Part shown: in pieces, positions 15,509 through 23,172 of the stretch | Numbering within the stretch: position 1 is the first letter of the stretch | Layout of the letters: the number at the start of each line of letters is the position of its first letter | DNA from: an uncultured Dokdonia sp. | Lineage (GTDB): Bacteria; Bacteroidota; Bacteroidia; Flavobacteriales; Flavobacteriaceae | DNA: 64,000 nucleotides | Assembly: GCF_947492815.1 (NCBI RefSeq) | Contig: NZ_CANLOB010000019.1 | Location: 42,455 to 106,454, forward strand | Direction of reading: 5' to 3' | Translations under genes and position numbers: made by a program | The notes under the pieces: generated by a model | The model's database searches: none | What the model was told of the DNA's origin: nothing | The model's input: only the letters and a program-made list of their open reading frames with translations

Positions 15509-15760
15509 TTATACAGGGGAATTACAATTCATCCCTACATTTTCAGGGCAAATTCCACCACCACCAGGACCATCTCCTCCACCTGGAACGATGCATTGCT
15601 CTGTTGAAATTTCGCATACAAGGCCAGGAGGGCATTCTATACCAATACCTATGCCGCAGCCTCCAGAACCATCAGATATAATAACTTCACCAAATCCTGC
15701 AGTAATGTTTTTCATTTCAACGCTACTTAAACTTCTTCCAATTTTTAATAAATTTTTCAT
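15509..15760 (-). CDS. Six-Cys, Gly-rich peptide with AG leader (cassette 1)
   Basis: 83 residues. The leader MKNLLKIGRSLSSVEMKNIT ends in Ala21-Gly22. The mature part is Gly-rich with six cysteines and ends in ICPENVGMNC plus four residues. It is a clear paralogue of the peptide at 18334-18561: same leader and the same Cys frame (CP.G.C, then CI.PG, then ICPEN.GMNC). It is divergent to the TPR/AraC regulator at 16262, and the pair is duplicated at 18.3-21 kb. Copy B of the upstream element lies 29 bp before the ATG. Confidence 0.8.
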   Translation of the reverse strand: MKNLLKIGRSLSSVEMKNITAGFGEVIISDGSGGCGIGIGIECPPGLVCEISTEQCIVPGGGDGPGGGGICPENVGMNCNSPV

Positions 15761-15788
15761 TCTTTAATTGTATTTGATTATTAAAAAA

Positions 15789-15823
15789 CCTTGATCATTT
15801 ATAGACATTCAAGATATCTGTCT
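15789..15823 (-). promoter_or_regulatory. Conserved upstream element, copy B
   Basis: Same element as copies A and C, 29-63 bp before the ATG at 15760. The block CTTGATCATTT.TAGACATTCAAG is nearly invariant among the three copies as read on the plus strand. Confidence 0.75.
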
Positions 15824-16133
15824 GACGTATGAACTAATAAATAGTTGTGTGATGCATAATAGATTAGTTCCTACTCAAACTTCACTTTTTTAATAAGCGA
15901 TTACAAGAAAAATTTACAGGAATTCGCGGAATTTAGGTGTTTAAATCAGGTTTTAAAAGATTGTTTATCAGCACTTTGTGTTGATTTTGTTTTGGGCGAA
16001 TAAATTGAAGTAAAAAAGTATCGGCACGACACTTTTATATTGTTTTTGAAAGAGATTGTAGGGATTTGTTTGTGGTATAAGTGTTGATTTATAATGATTT
16101 ATCATTTTTGAGAAAACGATTGTTACTGTAGTT

Positions 16134-16147
16134 GCTTTCGCGAAAGC
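16134..16147. repeat. 14-bp palindrome copy, upstream of cassette 1 regulator
   Basis: Exact copy in the divergent control region of the peptide cassette. Confidence 0.9.
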
Positions 16148-16261
16148 GTACCCTTTATTTTGGTTTGTAAAGTACTAGAAAAGGCATTGTCTCTAATTAA
16201 TATAGCATGTATAATTTTGATTTGATTATTTTAGAGAAAAAAAGTAGCTCTCCTGCTAGTA

Positions 16262-17983
16262 ATGTCTATGCGTTTTATTAAAATACTTTCCCTTGTTTTT
16301 TTTTATATGTTATGCTTTTGTGGTACTATATATGGTCAAGTTGAAGAATCGGAAGTATTAGATTCCCTTAAAGGAAAAAGCTATAGATACTTATATCATC
16401 AATATAAAAAGAATGTAGAAGATACGATGTCTTCTGTAATGTATCTAACCGCTTTTTTAGATAAAGCAATTTTAGAAAATAATAAAATCAATCAATCAAT
16501 AGCTTTAAATGATCTTTCCTATTATGCAAAAAATAGAGAGGATAAGTTTCATTTAATTAAGCAATCGCTATATGAAAGTAATAGTGTTGATTCATTGTCT
16601 TCTATTCCTGCATATAATAACTTAGGGCAGTATTATCAAGATTATTATGATCATAACCTTGCCATTGATCAATTTTTAAAAGTATATCAACTTTCAAAAA
16701 AAGCAAATGATAAGGAGTATGAAGGATTGGCACTGACTAATATAGCTAATGTAAAATCTGATATAGGGAATCACAAAGAGGCTTTAGTGTTGTATAAGAA
16801 ATGTTTTGACCTTAAGAAAAGCCAGGGAATAGCTATAACGAGTATTTCTCTAAGCTTAGCACAATCTTTTATGTTTAATAAAGAGCATGATTCTGCTACG
16901 TATTATTATAATTTAGTCATTGATAAAATAAGAGAAGAGTCTCCTTATTATTTGAGTTTGGCAGATATTAATGAAGGTATTAACTTATATCATAAAGGAG
17001 ATCGTACACAGTCAAAACTATTATTAGAAAAAGGATCTTCATTAATAGAACGTAAATACCTCAACTCATTATATTATTTGAAATATTATATACGGGCAAC
17101 ATATTATCTAGGAAAAATAAACGAGCCTATAGATAAAGAACTTGCGATGTCTTATTATGAGAAGGTAGATTCTTTACAAACGAGAACTACGATTATACTT
17201 CCAGAGATTAGGGATACATATATGCTTTTAAAAGGATATTATGAGAAAGAAAATAAGTATTCAAAGCATTTATATGCGATTAATAAGTTGTTGGAGTTTG
17301 ATAGTATTGTTTCTGTAAAAAATATAACTACTACCAATAAATTAAATGCTGAGTTTGATACTCCTGAATTACTCAAAGAAAAGGAGAAACTGATTCTGCA
17401 ATTAGAAAATAAGAATAAGAACCTTAGTTTAAAGTTTGTCTACTTAGTATTATTTATCATTATCATTTTAGCGTTACTTATATTTCAATTTAGAAGGAAT
17501 AAGGTGTATAAAAAACGTTTTGAAGCGATCCTGATAGACTTGGACAACACACCTAAAGCACCTATTAAAGTAGATCCTTCAAAAACAGATCAGCAACTTC
17601 ATATAGATCCCAAAGTAGTTGCTACAGTTTTAGATAAATTGGAAGTGTTTGAATCAAAAAATGGATTTTTGAAGAAGACAGTTACTGTAACATCATTGGC
17701 TAGAAAATTAGCGACCAATACAAAGTATCTATCAAAAATTATTAATACGTATAAAGGGAAATCGTTTATATCATATATAAATGATTTAAGGATAGAATAC
17801 ATTCTGAAAGAATTGCAAATTAATACAGTACTCCAGCGGTATACTATTTTGGGAATTGCTAAAGAAATAGGTTTTAATTCGGCAGATTCATTTTCAAGTG
17901 CTTTCAAAAAGAAAACAGGTATTTCTCCTTCGTTTTACATAAAAAAAATTAAAAACACCAAAAAAGAAACTATTACGCATTAA
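16262..17983 (+). CDS. Membrane TPR/AraC-type regulator (cassette 1)
   Basis: 573 residues (a second ATG six bases in is equally possible). A signal sequence (about 3-24) precedes tetratricopeptide-like helical repeats (about 70-340), e.g. AYNNLGQYYQDYYDHNLAIDQFLKV, a coiled stretch, and one transmembrane segment at about 391-410 followed by QFRRNK. The C-terminus (about 450-565) is an AraC-family double helix-turn-helix, with LARKLATNTKYLSKIIN and the signature GFNSADSFSSAFKKKTGISPSFY. The layout implies periplasmic TPR sensing coupled to cytoplasmic DNA binding. The GG-leader peptide gene follows after 33 bp. It has a close paralogue at 18986. Confidence 0.88.
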   Translation: MSMRFIKILSLVFFYMLCFCGTIYGQVEESEVLDSLKGKSYRYLYHQYKKNVEDTMSSVMYLTAFLDKAILENNKINQSIALNDLSYYAKNREDKFHLIKQSLYESNSVDSLSSIPAYNNLGQYYQDYYDHNLAIDQFLKVYQLSKKANDKEYEGLALTNIANVKSDIGNHKEALVLYKKCFDLKKSQGIAITSISLSLAQSFMFNKEHDSATYYYNLVIDKIREESPYYLSLADINEGINLYHKGDRTQSKLLLEKGSSLIERKYLNSLYYLKYYIRATYYLGKINEPIDKELAMSYYEKVDSLQTRTTIILPEIRDTYMLLKGYYEKENKYSKHLYAINKLLEFDSIVSVKNITTTNKLNAEFDTPELLKEKEKLILQLENKNKNLSLKFVYLVLFIIIILALLIFQFRRNKVYKKRFEAILIDLDNTPKAPIKVDPSKTDQQLHIDPKVVATVLDKLEVFESKNGFLKKTVTVTSLARKLATNTKYLSKIINTYKGKSFISYINDLRIEYILKELQINTVLQRYTILGIAKEIGFNSADSFSSAFKKKTGISPSFYIKKIKNTKKETITH

Positions 17984-18016
17984 AATAAATTAGTAACCTT
18001 AACAATTCTTTCGATT

Positions 18017-18223
18017 ATGAAAAAAGTAAAAAAATTATCTTTAAAAAAGCTAACCATTTCAAAACTCACTAATTCAGATAGGATACAAGGAGGTTCCGGA
18101 ATATGTGATGGTGGTGGTGATGACGGAAGTCGCCCATTTAATGATTGCCCTCCCCCTCAAACATGTTTAAGAACAGATTGTAAATCTTGTATTGATCAAA
18201 ACCAAACAGCAGTTGCTTGTTAA
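18017..18223 (+). CDS. Six-Cys GG-leader peptide cotranscribed with regulator (cassette 1)
   Basis: 68 residues. The leader KKLSLKKLTISKLTNSDRIQ ends in Gly25-Gly26 and resembles Bacteroidetes natural-product precursor leaders (LSLxKxxISxL). The core has six Cys, with SRPFNDCPPPQTCLRTDCKSCI conserved in the paralogue at 20754 (SRP, CPP, TC, RT, C, SC). It begins 33 bp after the regulator stop with no terminator between, so the regulator and peptide are probably one transcript. It could be a signal, bacteriocin or modified RiPP; no maturase or exporter is adjacent. Confidence 0.8.
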   Translation: MKKVKKLSLKKLTISKLTNSDRIQGGSGICDGGGDDGSRPFNDCPPPQTCLRTDCKSCIDQNQTAVAC

Positions 18224-18290
18224 GATGTATTTAGATCATTAAATTAAGTTTGCGTGCTTTCTATATTCGAATAAACATGCTCCTCAATAC

Positions 18291-18324
18291 ATTTGGGTCT
18301 GTTTCTAAAAAAACAGACCCAAAT
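18291..18324. terminator. Terminator between convergent peptide genes
   Basis: Perfect 14-bp stem ATTTGGGTCTGTTT with its complement and a 6-nt loop, lying between the plus-strand cassette 1 peptide and the minus-strand cassette 2 peptide. T runs after the stem are short. Confidence 0.75.
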
Positions 18325-18333
18325 ACTATTATT

Positions 18334-18561
18334 TTATCCGGTATAATCACAATTCATTCCAGGGTTTTCAGGACAGATATGACCATTTCCATTACCAGGA
18401 GTAATACATTCTCCCCAAATATCACATGCTCCTTCTGGGCACGTGTATGAAGAACATCCGCTATCTTCGTCAGGTCTTGTAAAAGTGGCGCCAGCCCCTG
18501 CAGTAATGTTTTTCAATTCAATAGTACTTAGACTTCTTCCAATGTTTAATAGATTTTTCAT
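18334..18561 (-). CDS. Six-Cys peptide with AG leader (cassette 2)
   Basis: 75 residues. The leader MKNLLNIGRSLSTIELKNIT ends in Ala21-Gly22. The core has six Cys and ends ICPENPGMNC plus four residues, matching the cassette 1 peptide at 15509. Upstream element copy C lies 28 bp before the ATG. It is divergent to the second TPR/AraC regulator. The conserved C-terminal block next to a variable middle suggests selection on the Cys frame. Confidence 0.8.
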   Translation of the reverse strand: MKNLLNIGRSLSTIELKNITAGAGATFTRPDEDSGCSSYTCPEGACDIWGECITPGNGNGHICPENPGMNCDYTG

Positions 18562-18985
18562 GATTAATTGTTGTATTAATTTGATTTACATCTTGATCAT
18601 TTAAAGACATTCAAGTGTATGTCTGTCATTATAGTTCGCGATACTTTTGTAGTATTAGCATCTTGTTCTCTGACACTCAAATGTCATTTTTTTTAGTATC
18701 TGTTACAAAGATTACTTAGTATGATTCACGGAATTGAATCATGAAATGAGGAAGTGTAAAGTGTTGATTTGTAGTTTTTTTGCTTGACAAGTAGTAAATG
18801 ATCCAGACATAGTAATTATTGGGGTTTTAAAAATGTACTTTGCATATAGTGAGGCTGTTGTGGTTAACAAAAGATCTGCTTACAATAGTAATTTTTTATA
18901 AGAACTTACCCTTTTATAAAAGGGCTTTTGAAATTACTAGTATTAATTTGATTACATTAGAATTCTAAATAATATTCCCTTCAAG
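18562..18985. other. Divergent control region of cassette 2
   Basis: 424 bp with upstream element copy C (18589-18624), GATTCACGGAATTGAAT near 18722-18738 resembling a site in cassette 1 at a similar distance, and a perfect 16-bp palindrome CCCTTTTATAAAAGGG at 18909-18924. No 14-bp palindrome copy is present here, unlike cassette 1. No extra gene is visible. Confidence 0.55.
18589..18624 (-). promoter_or_regulatory. Conserved upstream element, copy C
   Basis: Third copy of the element, 28-63 bp before the peptide start at 18561. It keeps CTTGATCATTTAAAGACATTCAAG and the trailing ATGTCT; two bases are missing between the halves compared with copy A. Confidence 0.75.
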
Positions 18986-20710
18986 TTGAAAACATGTCTA
19001 TACTTATGTAAGAAAATCTTTTTTTTCTTAGTATTCCTGTGGTGTATAAATAGCTGTGTATATGGACAGCATCAGGTCTTAAAAGTACCTGACAGTCTAA
19101 AAGAAAATACGTATATAGATCTCTATAATAAATATAAGAAGCATATTTCTGACACAGCTCGCTCAACACTATATTTAAATACTTTTCTTAGCAAGGCAAC
19201 TAATGAAAATAATAGCATAAATAAAGCTTTAGCATTAAATGAACTTTCCTATTATGCAGATAACAAAAGAGATAAATTAGCACTTATAAAGCAGTCATTG
19301 TCTGAAAGTAATCGCGTAGACTCTATACACTCCATTCCTGCTTACAATAATTTAGGATTGTATTATCAAGATTACTATGAATATGGAAATGCCCTTGAAC
19401 AATATTTAAAAGTGGTAAGCTTAGCTCAAAAAGGAAATGATAACGTATACGAAGGCATAGCTTTAAATAACATTGCCAAACTTAGAACAGCTATAGGAGA
19501 TTATGATGAGGCATTAATACTTTATAAAAGAGGATATGAACTTAAGAAAAAGCAAGGAGATATATCTGAAGAAACTATTGTAATAACCTCTTTAGAATTA
19601 GCAGAGTCATATAGATATAACAAAAAATACGACTCTGCTTCTTATTATTATGATGAGGTCATAGCGCTTGTAAAAGAAAAATACCCCTATGTATTGAGTA
19701 CTGCAAAAATTAATGAAGGGATTAATAAATATTACAAAGGAGATTATAAGCAAGCCCAGCAGTTATTAGAAGAAGGAATCTCGCTTATAAATTTGAATTC
19801 CTCCTATTATTTAAAGTATTACATACGGGCACAATTTTATCTAGCAAAAATGAGTGAATCATTAGATAAAGAACGTTCCATTTCTTACTATCAAAGAATA
19901 GATTCGTTACTCACAAAAGTAGCTATTGTTATCCCTGAAGTTAGGGAAACCTATGAGTTTTTGGAGTTCAATTATGAAAAAAATAATGATTATGTAGGAC
20001 AACTTTATGCAATAAATAAATTGTTGAAATTTGATAGCATCACTACAGCTAGAAAAATAAATACTTCTTATAAAATAAATACAGAATTTGACACCCCTGA
20101 GCTACTTAGAAGTAAAGAAGTGTTAATTGAAAAATTAGAAAGTAAAAACCATAACCTTAACTTAAACTTTATCCTTTTATTAATAGGAATGGTCATTACT
20201 CTCATAGGGATTGTTATGCAATATAGAAGACATAAAATCTATAAAAAACGCTTTGAGAAACTATTAGATACATTAAATAATAAAACGATAGAAATTTCTA
20301 ATATAGAGGTAGAGAAGGTATCTCGAAATTTAAATATTGATCCTGAAATAATTTCTTCGATTTTAAATAAATTACAAGCGTTTGAATTGAAAAATGACTT
20401 TTTGAAAAAGACAATAACCATTACCTCATTGGCCAAAAAACTATCTACAAATACAAAGTATTTGTCAAATGTTATTAATACGTATAAAGGAAAAACATTT
20501 GTTCAATACATTAATGATTTACGTATTGAATATATACTACAAGAGTTAAAAGTAAACCCTAAATTGCATCATTATACAATTTTGAGTATTGCCAAAGAAG
20601 CGAGTTTTAATTCAGTAAATTCTTTTACTACAGCTTTTAGAAAAAAAACAGGGATATCACCTTCTTATTACATTAAAAACTTAAAAAGTAAACAAAAAGA
20701 TGATATCTGA
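18986..20710 (+). CDS. Membrane TPR/AraC-type regulator (cassette 2)
   Basis: 574 residues, paralogous over its whole length to the 16262-17983 product. An N-terminal signal or anchor (about 8-27), TPR-like repeats (about 70-345, with AYNNLGLYYQDYYEYGNALEQ), a transmembrane segment at about 393-412 followed by QYRRHK, and a C-terminal AraC-type HTH domain (about 455-567; LAKKLSTNTKYLSNVIN, SFTTAFRKKTGISPSYY) are visible. The DNA-recognition helices are very similar in the two copies, so they may share target sites, whereas the TPR parts differ more. A GG-leader peptide gene follows after 43 bp. Confidence 0.88.
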   Translation: MKTCLYLCKKIFFFLVFLWCINSCVYGQHQVLKVPDSLKENTYIDLYNKYKKHISDTARSTLYLNTFLSKATNENNSINKALALNELSYYADNKRDKLALIKQSLSESNRVDSIHSIPAYNNLGLYYQDYYEYGNALEQYLKVVSLAQKGNDNVYEGIALNNIAKLRTAIGDYDEALILYKRGYELKKKQGDISEETIVITSLELAESYRYNKKYDSASYYYDEVIALVKEKYPYVLSTAKINEGINKYYKGDYKQAQQLLEEGISLINLNSSYYLKYYIRAQFYLAKMSESLDKERSISYYQRIDSLLTKVAIVIPEVRETYEFLEFNYEKNNDYVGQLYAINKLLKFDSITTARKINTSYKINTEFDTPELLRSKEVLIEKLESKNHNLNLNFILLLIGMVITLIGIVMQYRRHKIYKKRFEKLLDTLNNKTIEISNIEVEKVSRNLNIDPEIISSILNKLQAFELKNDFLKKTITITSLAKKLSTNTKYLSNVINTYKGKTFVQYINDLRIEYILQELKVNPKLHHYTILSIAKEASFNSVNSFTTAFRKKTGISPSYYIKNLKSKQKDDI

Positions 20711-20753
20711 ATTTTGTATATTCAATACATATCAATCATAAATAGTCAACTAC

Positions 20754-20960
20754 ATGAAAAAAAATAATTTAAGTAAATTGTCACTCAATAAGTTACAGAT
20801 TTCTAGATTAACAAGTTCTGATAACATTAAAGGAGGTTCAGGTGATGTATTTTGTAACCCTGGCGATGATAGTAGACCTCTTAATAATTGCCCGCCTCGT
20901 CCAACGTGTTTTAGAACAAGATGTGATTCTTGTATTACCGACCAAGCAAATGGTTGTTAG
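20754..20960 (+). CDS. Six-Cys GG-leader peptide cotranscribed with regulator (cassette 2)
   Basis: 68 residues. The leader LSKLSLNKLQISRLTSSDNI plus K ends in Gly27-Gly28. The core has six Cys and the conserved run SRPLNNCPPRPTC with RTRC and SCI, as in the cassette 1 peptide. The second copy supports the reading that regulator and peptide form a unit. The transcript ends at a perfect 30-bp palindromic terminator 48 bp downstream. Confidence 0.8.
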   Translation: MKKNNLSKLSLNKLQISRLTSSDNIKGGSGDVFCNPGDDSRPLNNCPPRPTCFRTRCDSCITDQANGC

Positions 20961-21008
20961 AAATTAATAGTATTAAGGCATATAAGTCTTAGCTAGATAA
21001 AAACAGGA

Positions 21009-21038
21009 AACCCAATCAAATGCATTTGATTGGGTTTT
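21009..21038 (+). terminator. Intrinsic terminator of cassette 2
   Basis: A perfect 30-bp palindrome (AAACCCAATCAAATG and its complement) followed by T6 on the plus strand. A degenerate copy at 21167-21196 ends the tmRNA gene. Confidence 0.85.
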
Positions 21039-21046
21039 TTACTTTT

Positions 21047-21245
21047 TAACCCATAACGCAGTTATGAATGATCGTGGAATCGATCAGATTACCTTCGGTA
21101 GGCCTTCGTCTCGCAGTACTGCAATTATAACTACCTGTTCTTTTCGTCCAGATGTCTTAAAACAAGAAAACCCAATCAAATAAATTTGTTGGGCTTTCTA
21201 TATTTTAATCCATAACGTAGTTATGAATGATCGTGGAGTCGGGCG
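21047..21245. repeat. Direct repeat of the tmRNA 3' flank
   Basis: About 38 bp (AACCCATAACGCAGTTATG then AATGATCGTGGAATCG) at 21047-21085 recur with few changes at 21207-21245, where they overlap the tmRNA 3' end. The preceding terminator-like stretch (CCCAATCAAAT) is also repeated, so the duplicated unit is near 75 bp with a period near 160 bp. The outer copy does not continue into a recognisable tmRNA acceptor domain. Confidence 0.65.
21167..21196 (-). terminator. Probable terminator of tmRNA
   Basis: Imperfect hairpin of CCCAA/TTGGG plus CAAAT/ATTTG with a T run on the minus strand, 38 bp beyond the tmRNA 3' end. Confidence 0.6.
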
Positions 21246-21630
21246 GACTCGAACCGCCGTCCAAACAAGTAACAAAATAGCTTTCTACACGTTTAGTTTC
21301 TAATTAGTTTTCGTGCAACCACCGGTCAGAAACTACCAAGGATTACCTTATTCTCAATTAAATTTCGCTTTCGTATCAAGACCCTACAAAAACTAGGTTT
21401 ACTTTTACGAAGTCACTATATCAAAAACCGCAAACCAAGGTGTTTGAGTGACTTCCTGCTTGTCTACCTTGTAGACCGAGGCGTAATCCTACTATAATTC
21501 GGATTATGCAGCTAGGGCGTAGTTATTTTCGCCGTTTAAAAAGTTTGAAATATGATATTTACGAGCTATATCCCAGCGCTCGACGTGCTTACCATTTGGT
21601 TAATCTCGCTGTCAAAACCAAATCGACCCC
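21234..21630 (-). ncRNA. ssrA: Transfer-messenger RNA, tag GENNYALAA
   Basis: One-piece tmRNA on the minus strand. The 5' end GGGGTCG pairs with CGACTCC at the 3' end (one G-U), followed by discriminator A at 21234. A T-arm with GGTTCGAGTCC is visible. The tag frame GGC-GAA-AAT-AAC-TAC-GCC-CTA-GCT-GCA-TAA encodes GENNYALAA and then stops. CCA is not encoded (CGA follows the discriminator), so it must be added after processing. It rescues ribosomes stalled on broken mRNA and tags the nascent peptides for degradation. Confidence 0.96.
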
Positions 21631-21777
21631 TTCCATGAGATAGGTGCGCATAGCGTACCGTAATCAATTTGAATTCCGAACTTGTTTCAGAAACTCATCG
21701 ATACCTCATCTATTTTCAATGAACTTTTCCATACTTAGTGAATCACATCGTTTGGAAAATAGTATTATTTTGTATAC

Positions 21778-21791
21778 GCTTTCGCGAAAGC
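21778..21791. repeat. 14-bp palindrome copy, upstream of tmRNA
   Basis: Exact copy about 150 bp beyond the tmRNA 5' end and 114 bp before the dehydrogenase start. Confidence 0.9.
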
Positions 21792-21904
21792 AAAACAAGT
21801 CCGCAAATATAGGACTTAAACTCATATATTTGCTATGTAATTTATGTCAAAAGGTATACCAAAAGACCTAACTGACAAATCAACCGAAAAAATAAAGACA
21901 TCAC

Positions 21905-23110
21905 ATGAAGTTTGCCATTATAAAAGAACGTAAAAATCCACCAGATCGTAGAGTTGTATTTTCCCCTCAAATGCTTGCAGAAGCGAGGTCACAATTTCCA
22001 GATGCTTCTTTTGTAGTTGAATCTTCAGATATTAGAATCTTTTCAGACCAAGACTATATAGCAGAAGGATTTGAAATAGCACAAGATGTCACGGATGCCG
22101 ATGTGATGCTAGGCGTAAAAGAAGTGCCTATTGACGCATTGATTCCAAATAAAAAATACTTCTTTTTTAGTCATACCATAAAAAAACAACCCTATAATAG
22201 AAAGTTATTGCGTGCCATGCTTGATAAAAATATCGAGATGTATGACCATGAGGTGATCATCAAAGCAAATGGAGCAAGATTGATAGGATTTGGACGTTAT
22301 GCAGGCTTGGTAGGCGCTTATAATGGTTTTCGATTGTTAGGAATACGTGACGAACTTTTTGAATTACCTAAAGTAGAAGACCTAAGAGATCTTGATGAGG
22401 TAAAACAAGAACTAGATAAAATCACCCTTCCCGCTATTAAAATCACCCTTTCAGGTACAGGGAAAGTAGCTAAAGGAGCACAAGAAATTTTAGATCACTT
22501 ACAAATTAGAGAAGTGACAGATGAAGCCTATTTATCTCAAGATTTTGATGAACCCGTATATTGCCTTATTGATGTAATGGAATACAATAAGCGTAAAGAT
22601 GGAGAGAAAGGAGATAAATACGAATTTTATGATGATCCTAGTCCCTATGAGAGTGATTTTATGAAATATGCAAAAGTAACAGACTACTTTATTGCAGGTC
22701 ATTTTTATGGAGATGGTGCTCCGTTCTTATTTACACGAGAAGACGCTAAGCATCCTGATTTTAAAATTAACCTAGTAGCAGATGTTTCTTGTGATATCGA
22801 CGGACCCGTAGCAAGTACCATTCGTCCTTCTACGATTGCAGATCCTTTTTATGGCTATGATCCTATGGCAGAGTCAGAAGTAGCTATGGATGCTCCTGGG
22901 GCTATTGCTATGATGGCGGTAGATAATCTTCCTTGTGAATTACCAAAAGATGCCAGTGAAGGATTTGGGGAAATGTTTGTAAAACATGTAATTCCTTCTT
23001 TCTTTAATGGCGATGCCGATGGTATTTTAGAGCGTGCGCTGATGACCCAAAATGGGAAATTGACAGAACGATATGCCTATCTGCAAGAGTATGTAGACGG
23101 GAAAGAGTAA
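21905..23110 (+). CDS. Alanine dehydrogenase/saccharopine dehydrogenase-like NAD-dependent oxidoreductase
   Basis: 401 residues, soluble. The N-terminus MKFAIIKERKNPPDRRVVFSP is typical of the AlaDH/PNT and lysine-forming saccharopine dehydrogenase group. The GFGRYAGLVGAYNG stretch (about 130) and a nucleotide-binding loop LSGTGKVAKGAQE (about 183) are visible, and DVSCDIDGPV in the C-terminal half is characteristic of the saccharopine dehydrogenase type. Substrate cannot be fixed from sequence reading: L-lysine/saccharopine or another amino acid. It stands alone, with the epimerase gene 60 bp downstream possibly cotranscribed. Confidence 0.8.
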   Translation: MKFAIIKERKNPPDRRVVFSPQMLAEARSQFPDASFVVESSDIRIFSDQDYIAEGFEIAQDVTDADVMLGVKEVPIDALIPNKKYFFFSHTIKKQPYNRKLLRAMLDKNIEMYDHEVIIKANGARLIGFGRYAGLVGAYNGFRLLGIRDELFELPKVEDLRDLDEVKQELDKITLPAIKITLSGTGKVAKGAQEILDHLQIREVTDEAYLSQDFDEPVYCLIDVMEYNKRKDGEKGDKYEFYDDPSPYESDFMKYAKVTDYFIAGHFYGDGAPFLFTREDAKHPDFKINLVADVSCDIDGPVASTIRPSTIADPFYGYDPMAESEVAMDAPGAIAMMAVDNLPCELPKDASEGFGEMFVKHVIPSFFNGDADGILERALMTQNGKLTERYAYLQEYVDGKE

Positions 23111-23172
23111 GCTGTTAAGATTCTTGTAAATACCCCTAGTTTTCTAGATACGCTATGTATCTTTGTAAGGCT

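Larger units (their letters stand above)
15761..16261. other. Divergent control region of cassette 1
   Basis: 501 bp between the minus-strand peptide and the plus-strand regulator. It holds upstream element copy B (15789-15823), the sequence GAATTCGCGGAATTTA near 15918-15935 that has a counterpart in cassette 2, and an exact 14-bp palindrome (16134-16147) about 115 bp before the regulator start. No further gene is visible. Confidence 0.6.

Noticed and set aside
14700..21000. Prophage or CRISPR origin for the accessory island
   Set aside because: No phage structural genes, integrase, transposase or repeat-spacer array is visible; repeats are paralogous genes and upstream elements.
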